Positions 12,844-26,081 of a stretch of DNA of 64,000 nt are shown one piece after another; positions within the stretch are counted from its first letter, which is position 1; the number at the start of each line of letters is the position of its first letter. Position numbers and translations under genes: made by a program. The notes beneath the pieces are model-generated. The model was not told the origin of the DNA and made no database searches. It was given only the letters and a program-made list of their open reading frames with translations. This DNA comes from Cutaneotrichosporon cavernicola. Lineage: Eukaryota > Basidiomycota > Tremellomycetes > Trichosporonales > Trichosporonaceae. The stretch covers positions 2,356,001 through 2,420,000 of the forward strand of contig NC_083397.1 of the NCBI RefSeq assembly GCF_030864355.1, in the 5' to 3' direction.

Positions 12844-14908
12844 CTACCGCCCCAGCGCTTCGTACAAGTCACCGTCGTCGGACACCTTGGCTGCGACCCA
12901 GCGATACACGAAAGTGCTGAGTGCCGCGAGGAGGAACACGGCGTCGAAGAGGCGCCCAAACACCCGGAAGTCAGGTAGGGAGCGGAGGAGCGAATCGTCA
13001 GCGCTAGCTGCGGCGGCAACGACGGCCGCCATGGCTGCGGCCGCCACGCTCTCGGTTTCGTTTCCTTCCACGCCGAAGGCGGCGATGGTTGCGTTGGCGG
13101 GCAAGCCCTCGAGTGGCGACGCTGGAGATGGCGGGAGGGACGAGCGCAGCTGGACGAGCAGGCTGATCACGTAGGTCGCGAAGAGCTGACCGAGGGTCAG
13201 GAGGAGGAAGCCAGCACCAACCGTCCGCGAGGTGAGGCGGAGGACACGCGCGAGCCACCTCAGCACCATGGCGAGGGAGCTGATCACCAGCGCGCCCGTG
13301 AAGAGTAGCGAAATTGTGCGCGACCAGCGCGCGACATCCGCGTCCGCGTCGAGACCGCTCAGTGCGAGGGCGAGGACGAAACTGATCCAGTCGCCGTTCG
13401 AGTTGCCCTTTGTTGGTTCGGCCGAGGTTGTGGAAGTGGCGAAGGGGGAGAGGAGCGAGGCGGCGCAGAGGAGCAGGCGAGCTACGCAGTAGATTGCAAA
13501 GATGTATCCGAGGACGTTGTAAACTGTTCCCTTGAGGGTTGCGCGGAAGCCTTGTGCGCGGTGCCGGGCGCGGAGGGTGGCAACCGAGCGCGAAATGTCC
13601 GCCTCCATCACCTCGAGCGTCTTGAGTTCCGTTTGGAGAGAGGACGCCTCGGCATCGGCCTTGGTGCCGAACACGCGGGTCATCCAGCCTCCTGGTTCTG
13701 GGGCGGCGCGCGCGAGGCGCTCCAGCTCGTCACGCTTGGCCTGCGCGTCGTGCCTCACTCGGTAGAGGGAGCGCTCGGCCTGCAGCACATCAGCGTCGGT
13801 GACGACACGCCTGGTGTCAGTTTACGTTTTCGGGATAACGTACTTTGTGCCGGCTGCTTGCTCGAGGTAGTCCCTGGCTGTGACCACCGCACCGATGCCA
13901 CTCAGCCCCGCGATCACCACCACACCGAGAACCACGACGCGGCCAAGAGAGCTCTCGAGCCATCCCCCGCCTTCCCAGTCCTCAGCCCACCCGTCGTCCA
14001 CAGGCTTCAAAGCGGTGATATACGGCGGGATGCGCGTGAAGAGGAAGATGTAGATCGCGAAGGGGATGAGCGAAATGAGGACTCGCGAGGTGAGGCTGAG
14101 CGAGGACGCGGAGGGTTTTGTGGAGATGGAGTCTGGCGTTAGCTATGTTAGGGAGGGACGCACCCCGACGACTCCGGTACGTGCACAGCAGGCACTGCAC
14201 GAGAGGGACCACGATCAGGATGAGCGCGAGTAAGATGTGCAGCGACACAGAGAAGTTGACACGGCGAGCATGTGCGTGCAGGATCCCCAAGGCGTGGGAG
14301 ACCACGATGGAGATGAGCGTCATGCTCTCAGCGAAGCAAACCGCGAAAAGCGTCCTGATGTCAGTTGTGCTCTCCGCAGTCAGCCTTCAAACTCACCTGG
14401 CGATGCGGCTCAGCCCTCTCGCGGCCCGCTTTACGCGCTTCGTTCCCACAGCACTAGGCAGAGGGGCGGTGTGCGAGAGCTCGATCACGCGCGGCTGGAG
14501 CTTGGCGCCGAGGAGCTGCATTTCGATGCCGCTCGGCCCGCCCATACTCGAGGCATCGGGAGAAGATGGGTTGGGGAGGAGGCCCCGTGCACTCGCCGGC
14601 GAGCCGGGGTAACTGCTTGAGGGGGAGGTGTCTTCGTCCTCGGTGTCGGGAAGAGGTGCAGGTTGTTCGGCAGGTGTACGCGGTCCTGACCTAATGGACG
14701 CACCACTCATCGCCGACGCCGACCTGGGCCGTGTACGAGGAGGCTGTGCCGTTGGAAGGGGAGGGACGTCGGGTTTCTGCAACTCGCGAAGGGTTGGGGA
14801 GAGGGTCTGGAGGAAGCGGCGGGCGAGGAGGAAGTAGAGGATGCGCGCGCCGACGAGGACAGCACTGTCCATAAGGACTGGGGAGCGCGTCGCGGCGGCT
14901 TGTTCCAT
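12844..14908 (-). CDS. GPHR: Golgi pH regulator / GPR89 family membrane protein
   Basis: Multi-pass protein of the GPHR (GPR89/GTG) family, an anion channel that helps acidify the Golgi in animals. The start at 14906-14908 opens a hydrophobic segment (AVLVGARILYFLLARRFL). The diagnostic central block is present: GLSGIGAVVTARDYLEQ, then after an intron VTDADVLQAERSLYRVRHDAQ, a coiled-coil stretch, and KGTVYNVLGYIFAIYCVARLLL. The last membrane helix reads FDAVFLLAALSTFVYRWVAAK. Roughly four introns are visible (near 14345-14398, 14140-14175, 13805-13845 and others). A Ser/Pro-rich insertion after the first helix is longer than in animal proteins. The gene converges on the SLP1-like gene with 158 bp between stop codons. 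Confidence 0.88.
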
Positions 14909-15994
14909 CGTGTGATCAGTGGTGAGTAAGAGCGAGGTTAGACGGGCATGAGAATATGAAACACGTCTCGTTGCTCAAAGTTCTGGGGACCTGGTGGCAA
15001 TGGTGGAGGTTGGGCCCACGTGAGTGGGGTCCCGCACGGATGCTTGTTCGCGTGGGCACGGGTTGGAGAGTCGTCTGACCTGGGCCGGACATCTGTAGAA
15101 TGGCAGTTGAGCCATGCATGAATAGCTGGATGCAAGAGAGAGAAGTTAGAGGAAGACATGATTATGCCCGGATGATGATGGAGAGATGACAGAGATGAGA
15201 GATGAGAAATGAGAAATGAGAAATGCGCGATAAACCCAACTCTGCAGCCCATCGCGCTTTGGAATTTGATCGCCGTTGCTGTGAGGCATTTCCGGGGCAT
15301 AGTCTCCCTCTGATGTCACTATCATCTGCACCATTGCCACCATCATCTTCGCTATTGAGCATGAAAGCAACACTGAAGTTACATTCGCCACTCGCCATCG
15401 CTGCAGACTCCACTTAGAGAGGACAATGCGGTAGCCTCGCCCTGGCCCTGAACCCGGCTGCTTCATCGCCAGCCGAACGGGTGCCGGCCCCCGTCCTCGG
15501 TCTGGCTCTTCGTATTTCCCTCCCTCATCCAGCGCTCCCCGAGCACGCGACAGGAAACCTTCTTGCTGCACCAGCCTCATTCGGTGTGATAAAATGATAT
15601 GCATAGTGGCACCGGGGTGCGTGCGTGCAGGGTATGCTGCGTAGTTCATTTCGCGTGCGCGCGAGTTCTGCTGTCAGCCCAGCTCCGTGACATCCCAGCG
15701 ACGAGCTGCGGAGAGACTCACTTAATGAGAGTGGCTAATGTACAACTTTTGGCTCTTGCGGCGTCAAGGCGCTTTGGGACGCCTCGATACGATTCCGATT
15801 TTGGTTTGCTCCTGTTGGGGTGCTGAGGTGTGTCGACGAGCTGTTCGGGGCAGTGGAAACGGGCGATTGGGCTGCGGGGAGGGAGGCGCTGAAGTTGATA
15901 AAGGTATACACGCCGCGCAGAGGCTCGGAGACGAGTGCGACACGCACAGCGCCTCTCTTGACCTGGCCGCTCCGCACTCAACCGGCCATCTTGC
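14909..15994. other. Intergenic stretch upstream of the GPHR gene
   Basis: About 1.1 kb without a supported gene. It holds a short tandem purine repeat near 15195-15225. Several overlapping open frames on both strands are short and lack recognisable domains or splice-linked partners. Confidence 0.5.
15195..15225. repeat. Short GAGAAAT-type tandem repeat
   Basis: Four or so imperfect copies of a 7-base unit (ATGAGAA/ATGAGAG) in intergenic DNA. It is a simple sequence tract; no function is apparent. Confidence 0.6.
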
Positions 15995-16231
15995 TTACTC
16001 CTCAATGAACAGCTTTCGCCCGCCGCGTTTGTTCATCATTGTGACGACCTCGCTCGTTTGCTCCGGCGAGCAGTCCAACCTCGTCATTGGCCGTAAACCA
16101 TCGCTAGCCCCAACTCGCGCTGGACAGGGGAATGCGACGACAGCGACGGCGCCGAGGAAGGTCGCGGCGAAGAGGGTCGTGAGGACGGAGCGGTGGCGCG
16201 CTCGGAAATGGGTGAGGAGGAGCGGGGCCAT
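15995..16231 (-). CDS. Possible small single-pass membrane protein
   Basis: A 78-residue open frame starts with ATG at 16229-16231. A basic N-terminus (LLLTHFRARHRSV) precedes one hydrophobic segment (LTTLFAATFLGAVAVVAFPC), and a polar tail ends KLFIEE. Third codon positions are strongly C/G biased (runs of CTC, TTC, GCC, GTC), like the surrounding real genes, and unlike the overlapping frames. I do not recognise the family. The layout resembles small mitochondrial inner-membrane or ER proteins, but that is a guess. No intron was identified. Confidence 0.45.
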   Translation of the reverse strand: MAPLLLTHFRARHRSVLTTLFAATFLGAVAVVAFPCPARVGASDGLRPMTRLDCSPEQTSEVVTMMNKRGGRKLFIEE

Positions 16232-16922
16232 GGGTGCTAGTGCGCGACTGCGCCAAGACGACGAATGGTGGCGACGAAGATGGATGAGAGCGAATGGCGA
16301 GTGTTAGTGGTTGTCAGCCTGTGATCTGCCATGGACGTCCAAGCGCTCCCCCCCACCCAAGTAGCCAAAGTTGACAGGTGACATGGGCCATGGTTAGCCA
16401 AACAGGTTGCAAGGATTGGGTCATGGACTTTGATTCCGTCTGCACGCGGAGTTCGCGTGGAGTTCATCCGGTCGGGTATTATCGGCCAGTCTACGAGTCG
16501 GACAGTTTATCGGCCGGAGCTGCTACGGTGACGTCTGTCCGAGTAACAGAGTACGAGTACTTTGTTCTAGATTTTACCATGTCTTTTGAAAAATGCCCAC
16601 AACAGGGATCCAAGGGATCCAATTAGGCGAGGGAATTAGACGGAGTTGACTGTGGCTATTAGTAGGCATTAGTATCGGCATTAGCAAGTTGTAAGCCGCT
16701 CATACCGCCTCACTGTTACCCCGGTCTAGATTGACAGAGTACTGACTATTACAAGGATCCAGGGTCACTCACCCATCTCTCAGCCGTTTTGCGGCCCCCC
16801 AGACTCAACCAACCGCCGGCCCTCCTTCCTCCCACGACTATTTCTTTTACCGTCACCAACACTTCTTGTCTCCTCTTCATCTCTCCTCCCTTCCGCATCC
16901 TCCCAAAAAAGCGGCACCCACC
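16232..16922. other. Intergenic region upstream of mitochondrial Hsp70
   Basis: About 690 bp. It becomes pyrimidine-rich from about 16790 toward the SSC1 start, as expected for a highly expressed fungal gene. I did not find a full heat-shock element. No gene is supported. Confidence 0.5.
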
Positions 16923-19154
<2,232 letters not shown>

Positions 19155-19520
19155 GCGCCTGGTCTTCTTGTGTTTCGGTTCCCGGTCCTCACTTGCCACG
19201 CACTATCTAGCCTAGCAGCGGCAGCGAGCCGCTAATAGTCCGACAATCCATATGTATACCCTCACCACTGCATTGGCGCGTGTCCCCAGCGGGACAGCGT
19301 AACGCATCCATTTGTATCAGTGATGAATTGCACTGCTCAGAAGCTAGCGAGTGCGAGCGGGAGCGACGTCTATTACGATGGGCCATTGGGAGCAGCCTTT
19401 GTGTAGCCTGCCAAGTCTGCACTATCGATCAGCTGCCTGCGTCACGCTTGTTTACAGCTACGAATACATGTAATACACGGTGATAGATCACTACAAAGCA
19501 AGGTATGGTCTATAGCCCAA
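19155..19520. other. Convergent 3' intergenic region
   Basis: This 366-bp stretch lies between the stop codons of SSC1 and the Wapl gene and should hold both 3' untranslated regions and polyadenylation sites. No gene is seen. Confidence 0.5.
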
Positions 19521-22176
19521 CTACGCCTTCGCAAGGAGCGGCTCCAGCTCACGCAGCGCCTCGCTGACGATGCTGTCCCCATCCTGCTCGACCTCGACAC
19601 CCACTGCGCGGCCTACCAGCGCCTGGAAGTTTGCGAATATCGACCCGTAGTTGATGAGGGAGTTACGGAGCCCCTCTAGCTGCTCGCGCCACGATGTACC
19701 AGCCAACTCACGCTGCACTAATGGCCGCACGTGGCTCTGGGCAGATACGAGGAGGCGTGTGAGGATGATGGTGACGAACATGGACAGTAGCTGGACACGT
19801 CCTTGCTCACCTTCTGGGAATTTCTCATTGTACAGAGAAACGATGAGGGACGCGAACGAGATTGACGACAGGCAGCGGCACCCGAAGATGCACTCGCGCT
19901 TGCCGCAACCCGAGACGGCTGATGTCAGCTTTTGGGCGACTCGGTCACTCACAGGTTGTCGCCACTGTGATCGCGGCACTGCGAGTCGTGGGAAGAACCC
20001 AGTCCAGCACTGGCGACAGTATTATAAGGAGCTCGATTGCGTCCAAGTTCTCGGTTGTCCCGATGTCGCTTGGCAGATCTTCGTACGGCTGGGTCGGAGA
20101 CGAGGACGGCGACGTGCTCCGCTCTCCAGAGGTGGACTTGCAAAGGTCGGTCCACCTGTTCCTTTGGAATATGAGTCGTCCAAAGGCCGCAAACGTCGCC
20201 TCAACCTCGTGCGCAGATTCGAATACCTCCGCGGGTTCATCCGCCCTGCGGGCAGACTCAGCCAGAGGGGCCAGGGTGGATAGAGAGAGGACAGCGCACC
20301 TGGCGGCTGACATCAGCATTACTATGTCAAAGGTGACATACCTTGACGCTGGATGGTCTCGTCGTCTTCTTCCTCGTCCACAGCGATGGCTACCATCGAG
20401 ACGAACAGGTAGAGCAAGGCGATGATACAGTCGCGCTCTTGTGATAGTTGCTCGCGGTCTGGACGAGACAGGGCCGCAATACGCGATAGCGCCCGCAAAC
20501 TCTGCTCGACTGCATCCAGATCAAACGTTCCGTCTCTTGGAACAAGATCCTACACGTCAGCTTGGAATAGTGTGTCGGTTACAATGCTGTTGCGGTACAG
20601 TTCCATACGTGTCCGAAGGAGAGCCCCATCGTCCTTCAATCGCTGGAAGAGTGTTAGAGGTATGTCCTCCTGGGCGATGGCGGCCTGAATATGAGCGGTG
20701 AACGTTGACAGTTGGAATGCCTCCGCTAGGATGTAAGATGCAATGCCACGACTCCCTCGGAGGTCTTGCTCTTTCTGTTTAAAGATTTTGGAGGCGATGG
20801 CGCGAAGTCTATGGATCTGCGGTCAGCTGCTGCTGTGCAATGGTACGCTAACCGATAACGATGCCTTGCCCCTGTAACCCTGGTCGAGAGGTCCCGACGT
20901 CAGGTCTATGTGATTCCTCAACACTGCCACAACGTTCTCCTCCTCGCCTTCGAGCAACTGCCGCAAGCCATCGCTCTTAGCAAGGAGCGCAAGGAAGACC
21001 AGGCACGCCGCATTGAGGATAGGGTCCTCGCCCCGCCCACTACACAGTGCAACGAACACCGTTTCGGTGTGTCCACGAAGTCTAGTTATCCACTCGCCTT
21101 CCTGCATTTTCTGCAGGACATCAAGGGCGCTACTGTCAGCTCGGGTCCCAAACTGTGGAGTTTCACCTTGAGCGCCTCAGAGCCAGGCTCTGAGCAGGAT
21201 TGTTAATGTCGCTCAGGAGCACGCCGATATCGTCCATGAACAGACGGTTCTCGCCTTTGCTCCGCATGTCGTTGATCGGCTCAGGTGCTCGCGCGAAGTT
21301 GAAGTCCTCCGTGAGGTCACGGATGGCATCATCGTCAACAGGGTCGACCTCGTACGCCTTGCGCAGCTCCGAGTAGCTGGGTTGCGCGTCCTCACTGAGC
21401 GCCGTGTCCAAGTCAGCAGGCCGGTTAGCGAGGAAGCTCCGATTTCCCCCGTACGTGCGCTTGGCCTTGGCCGGGCTCGGACTGCCAATGATCGCGGGAA
21501 CGAGGGGAGCGGCAGGCGGCGACGCAACGGATGGTGAGCCCGGTTCGCTTCCCAGGACATGACCCACGCGGGTGGGCCCACTCCCAGGTGTCGGTACAGA
21601 CTGAGCCGTCTTCAGGCGCCTAGGCGTGTGAGGTGTAGTGGGCGCGCTGGCGCTGCTGGGGACGGCCTGTGACGCGTGCATGCTTTCGGCGCGACCCAGC
21701 ATCCGTCTCCGGGGCCGTGAGCCAGCACTCCCTCTGCCCACCTCATTCCCGTTCGTCTGAAGGGGGGAAGCAGGGGCTGTCAACTGCAAGGACTCGGTGT
21801 GCGGCACGGTTCTAGAGCGCCCCACATGTGGTCTGGGCGAGGAGTCATCGCGGTGCGAGGGGCCAACGGGGGTAGGGGAGGCGTGAGGAGTAGACGCAAA
21901 GGGAGATGCGATTGTGGCATGCGGACGCAGCGAGCCGCTCCTCGAGTGTGATCCCCCACGCGTCTGGGGCGAGTCGTTCAACTCCATCGACATCCGGGGG
22001 CGTTTCGCGCTGGCGGTCGGGGTTGCGCGGTTGGTGTCGCTGTCGACGTCTGTGTCGGACGCAGGATCAGGGCTCACTGTCCGAGATTTGAGGATGCGCC
22101 CACGTCGACCATATGTTCGCTTGGGTTGTGGGCGGCGGGTAAAGGCAGGTGGTGATGGTGATGGAGATGACACCAT
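19521..22176 (-). CDS. WPL1: Wapl-family cohesin release factor
   Basis: Wapl (Rad61/Wpl1 in yeast) opens the cohesin ring to release it from chromosomes. The start at 22174-22176 opens a long disordered region rich in Ser, Pro and Arg. Before the helical domain there are two KRTYG motifs (KRTYGRRGR at the N-terminus and AKRTYGGNRSFL near 21450), then SYSELRKAYEVDPVDDD, a typical fungal Wapl entry sequence. The helical Wapl domain continues after a splice near 21150-21185 (SALDVLQKMQEGEWITRLRGHTETVFVALCSG; LNAACLVFLALLAKSDGLRQLL) and ends at a helix-rich C-terminus. Six or more short introns interrupt it, several visible as CTGAC-CAG acceptors on the minus strand. It lies tandem to the SGNH hydrolase gene. 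Domain identity is clear; exact exon borders in the middle are not all resolved. Confidence 0.85.
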
Positions 22177-22593
22177 GGTGAAGGTAGGGAAGGTGAGGAT
22201 GTTTGCGAACTGTCACGCAGTCCAAGGCCAGGCCATTTGGCACTCGTGAAGGCACAAATCTAGCTATGGGAAGGGAGGGAGGGTTACAGATGCCCGTGAT
22301 GAGGTCTAAGAGCTTGTGAGGATTCGTTGGTACGTTAGTGCGTGGATGAGGTGAAGTGACAACCAAAGTCGGGACATTGACTGATTGAATTGTTGTTGAG
22401 GTGTGACCAAGTGGAGGGGAGGCACATCACGTGGCCCCTCCACCCGACACTCCCACCATCACTGCTTAGAACTCTGTGAATGCCTTGATCAACCAATGCA
22501 GATGAAAAATGATCGCTTATGAACAGCTAATGGTACAGAAATGTTGCTATAAAATGATGGTCCCTCAGCAAAGCGTGCTGCCATGTGTCAACA
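22177..22593. other. Intergenic region upstream of the Wapl gene
   Basis: 417 bp between two tandem minus-strand genes. It contains a CACGTG palindrome near 22427 and an A/T-rich stretch at 22495-22560. No gene is supported. Confidence 0.45.
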
Positions 22594-24519
22594 CTATCCT
22601 CCCATGACACCGATGATGCGGAACTCGTGTCCGCCATTCGGGTCATTCGTCTCCTCCAAGATCTCGCACGTCACGTTGTGCGTCCCCGCGGGGATGATGG
22701 TGCTCAAAGTCGTGAGTTGTCCAGTGTTGCTACGCGTCAGTATGGTCCCTCTTGCGCGAACGTGGCACTCACTCGGCGTTGCCCAGGCGGCCATCGATAA
22801 TCTTGCCGACATCCTTGGCGTTATCGACCCAGCACTTGCACTTGCCGAAGCCCAAGTCTTGTGCGAAGAGACTGTAGATCTTGACGATACCCACGCTCGT
22901 GCCAATCTCGAACTTAACTTTGGCTCCCGGAACTTTGGAGACGTAATACGGCTTCTCCGAGTTCTCAGGATGGACCCAGTAGTCCCACTGTGGGTCCATA
23001 TGTATTGGGCGGAGCTGGAACTCGGTTTTGTCCGAGTGCGTGCTCTTGCAGGTCGGGTGGAACTCTGGAACACGGTGACTGACGTCCGCATTCCAGCCCT
23101 CCATGCCATTGATACGAGGAAGCATCCCAAGCTCCGCCGGACGTGACCAGAAACCAGGCATCCACACCTGTTGGGGAAGGGGTGGTTCTTCTTGAGGAGA
23201 TGCCCCTTCCTCAGCGTCACCCTCAGAGCGTGCAGACGCCTGAACGTCATCGCGCTTGCGTTGCTTCGGCGCGGGCGGCTGGTACAGCCACGAGCGGGCC
23301 TCCTCGGGCCAGTCCTCCTCCATCTTCCTAAGGACATGACGAGTGTCCTCACCATAGAGGGCAGTGACTTGGTCATTAAAGCTCTCTTGGGGTGTGTGCT
23401 CCTGGACACCCGGTGGTTGGGTGTCTGGTGGTGGTGGCATGTAGTGAGGGTCCGCAACGAGCTCGCAGGCGACGTCTCTAAGAAGGCTTGCCACCAGGTT
23501 GGCGAGGTCGCGGTGACCGTGCCAGTTGAAATGGCGCAGGTCTGGCTGGTCCCAGCTGAGTGTGAGCACTACTTTTGGGCGCACGTACGACTCCGAGAAG
23601 TACATGGGAACAACCTCTGGGAACCGAGCAAAGTGGTTGACAAGTGGGTGGCGCTGGTTGATAACAGGAACGTCTGAAATGCGTTAGGGCTTTGCTCGTG
23701 TGCACGGTCCAGACTCACCGTAGTACTGCGCCACGGGGAGATGGAAGCGACCGCCACCGCCAGACATCGGACCCTTGCTGAACGCCATCGCCTCCGCGAG
23801 CATAACGGATGGGCTGTTCTTCATGCCGAGGACACCGCGGAGTAGCGACTCCATGTTGTCAATCATCTCCAGGTCAGGCTCGTCGTTGACACCGAGCTCG
23901 ACCACGACCAGATCCGAATCCTCTGGAATGTGCAGGGGAAAGCAGAAGGCAAAGTACCCCGAGCCCGTAGCAGGGACTGCGCCGTTGATGATGGTGATAA
24001 GGCCGTCGTGGGGAAACCAGTCGCGAAGCCAATCCCCGAAGATAGTTACCCATGCTTCAAACTGTTGAACATTATGGCCTGAGGTGACTGATGTGAGCCG
24101 ACCGATGGCGAAACAGAACTCACCACTCCCGCCAATGGCCGAAAATGTAACGGGCTCACCGCGAAGGATCTTGATGACGAACTGTTCTGTGCGGAAGAGG
24201 GAACCTACCCGTCAGCCTGGTAGCAGTGTAAGGTGGGGGTCAGATCAGACGCACCCTCATACCCTCGTGACATGCGAATGTTTGTGCGACCGTACATCCT
24301 TTCGAACACGTCTGGTTCCGCGCACTTTTGCCGTAGGGCGCGTGTGCGTCGGCGCGTCGCGCGCAAGTTCTTAGAGCCTTTGTTATTTGGGCCAACCTCT
24401 GGGAACAACTTTTCAAGCTTCATGGCCGTGGGATCATGAAAGGAGCCTGTGATGAGGACGACGGAAATGAGAACGAATGCGCATAGTACGATGACTGGAC
24501 GCCGCGTAAGCAGCGGCAT
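22594..24519 (-). CDS. Type II membrane SGNH/GDSL-type hydrolase
   Basis: The start at 24517-24519 is followed by a basic stretch and a single membrane anchor (PVIVLCAFVLISVVLITGSF), so the catalytic part probably faces the secretory lumen. After an intron, the block-I nucleophile motif reads FSAIGGSGHNVQQFEAW across a splice site near 24075-24125. Further blocks are NGAVPATGSGYFAFCFPLHI and DLVVVELGVNDEPD. The likely catalytic His lies downstream around DVPVINQRHPLVNHF, with WDQPDLRHFNWHGHRDLA further on. The C-terminal third carries a predicted beta-rich domain ending EFRIIGVMGG. Four or five introns are visible. Similar proteins occur in capsule-forming relatives, where deacetylase or esterase roles on polysaccharide are suspected. 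The substrate here is unknown. Confidence 0.75.
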
Positions 24520-26081
24520 GTTGCCAGAATGAGGTTGGGTGGGTGGGGGAGGTGTTCGGGAAGCGATCAGGAGTGGATGAAATGGAATGAAAGGAGGGTG
24601 AGAGTGTGTGTAGGTACAACGTGCGAGAGACCGAAGCGCGGATGTCGGCAGGCGTTATGGGAAGAGTGACGGAATGGAAAGAGTGAATCAGATAAGAGTT
24701 GAGGTGGAAGTGTTGCGACGTGGTGACCTTTGAAAGAGTATAGATGATTAGAATAGCTAAGCTATGAAGATCGCTTGTGATGTGGAATGTAATTGTAGGA
24801 GCTGGTCCCTTATACAGCGCTATAGCCTAACAACCAAGACTTGGAATATTGGAATATAACCATTAACCCGCTGTTCGAATCCTCTTGTTTGCCATCTGTT
24901 CCCTCTATTACCCGACATCTGTGACATTTGCAATTGTCTCCTCGAGCTTCGCCAGATCGCAGCCAGTTGGATCTCAGGCAAGCAGATCCATACAACGCAT
25001 GCAAGTCCAAAGTGGCTGTGCTACTCGCACAGATCGGACAGATCGCCCTGACATGGGCCTATTGACACGCGGACACGCCAGCGTGCGCAAGCAAAGTGTG
25101 CAACCCTGTGTTCAAGGGCGGGGACCCACCCTTGAACAGTATCTTATCGAGCTCAGTGGCCTCCTCACATAGCTGGATATTCCTTCCATGATTCGTGGAA
25201 TCGCCGTCACCGTATTCTTCGGATCTTAGCACTCGGTCTTGCTCGCACTCGACTCGTCATATTCAAGATGGCCGTCATCCTTTTACCCTTGACTCATAGA
25301 CCCAGGACCTCCTTGCAGTCTCCAAGGTCGGACAAGGGTGTGTGGCTTCCCCACATGATTTCACAGATCACAGACATGTCCTCAATTCAACCATCTGTCA
25401 AGACATCCAAGCTAAAACATGTGACTGTTTGAAGGATGGTCATCCGAACTGGTCGGCAGCTGAAAGTAGGAAGCAGATCAGCAGTAGTAGTGCTTGGTAC
25501 ATGGGTGTAGCATTCTGAAACGTTCGATTGCATCCGTCTCGGAGCTTGGAGCCTAGTCAAAACGTGGGCTCCGTGATGCTAGAAACGATCGATCGCTTTG
25601 TGGCTTATGTCGTTCTGTCATTCATGCTGTTGGATATTGTTGACCTTGTCGGCGAGGTTGAGGATACAGGCATGCAGGACCACCAGACTGTAGACACTAC
25701 TAGATACCACCCCAAGCAAGCCATCCGCAGTTGGGCATCACTGATACTGCGCTGCTGCGGATCGGATTGGATCGGTTAATATTGACAGTCTGTGGCATTG
25801 AGATCAGACGTGGTTTCAAGCTTCCCACGGTGTACAGCGAAACTCAGGGAAGTAGAATGATGGGGTGCAATTCGAATCCTTGTCGGAGCGTGCAAAAGTC
25901 AAAGGATATGAGAAGTGCCACAATAAGAGTGCCCGATTAAAACGCCGATTCTCCTTGGAGCAGTGGGCGGGTCGCTCCGAGGTCGCCAACTGAGGGCCAA
26001 CCACGGAGCGGCCGATTGAGCAGGACGAGCTCTCTACCACAGCTGCCCCTCTGAACACCTCTCTCCCAACCCTCCCTTCCC
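24520..26081. other. Long divergent intergenic region
   Basis: 1.56 kb between the divergent SGNH hydrolase and QCR2 genes. Composition is closer to balanced than in the coding regions. Open frames here are short, and the longer one near 25530-25779 begins with a non-ATG codon. An inverted CCAAT (GATTGG) sits near 25765. Nothing else is supported. Confidence 0.5.

Noticed and set aside
24866..24885. GTTCGAATCC motif resembling a tRNA T-loop
   Set aside because: No acceptor stem or D-arm can be paired at the right distances upstream.
25868..25885. Second TTCGAATCC motif resembling a tRNA T-loop
   Set aside because: Flanking sequence does not form a cloverleaf.
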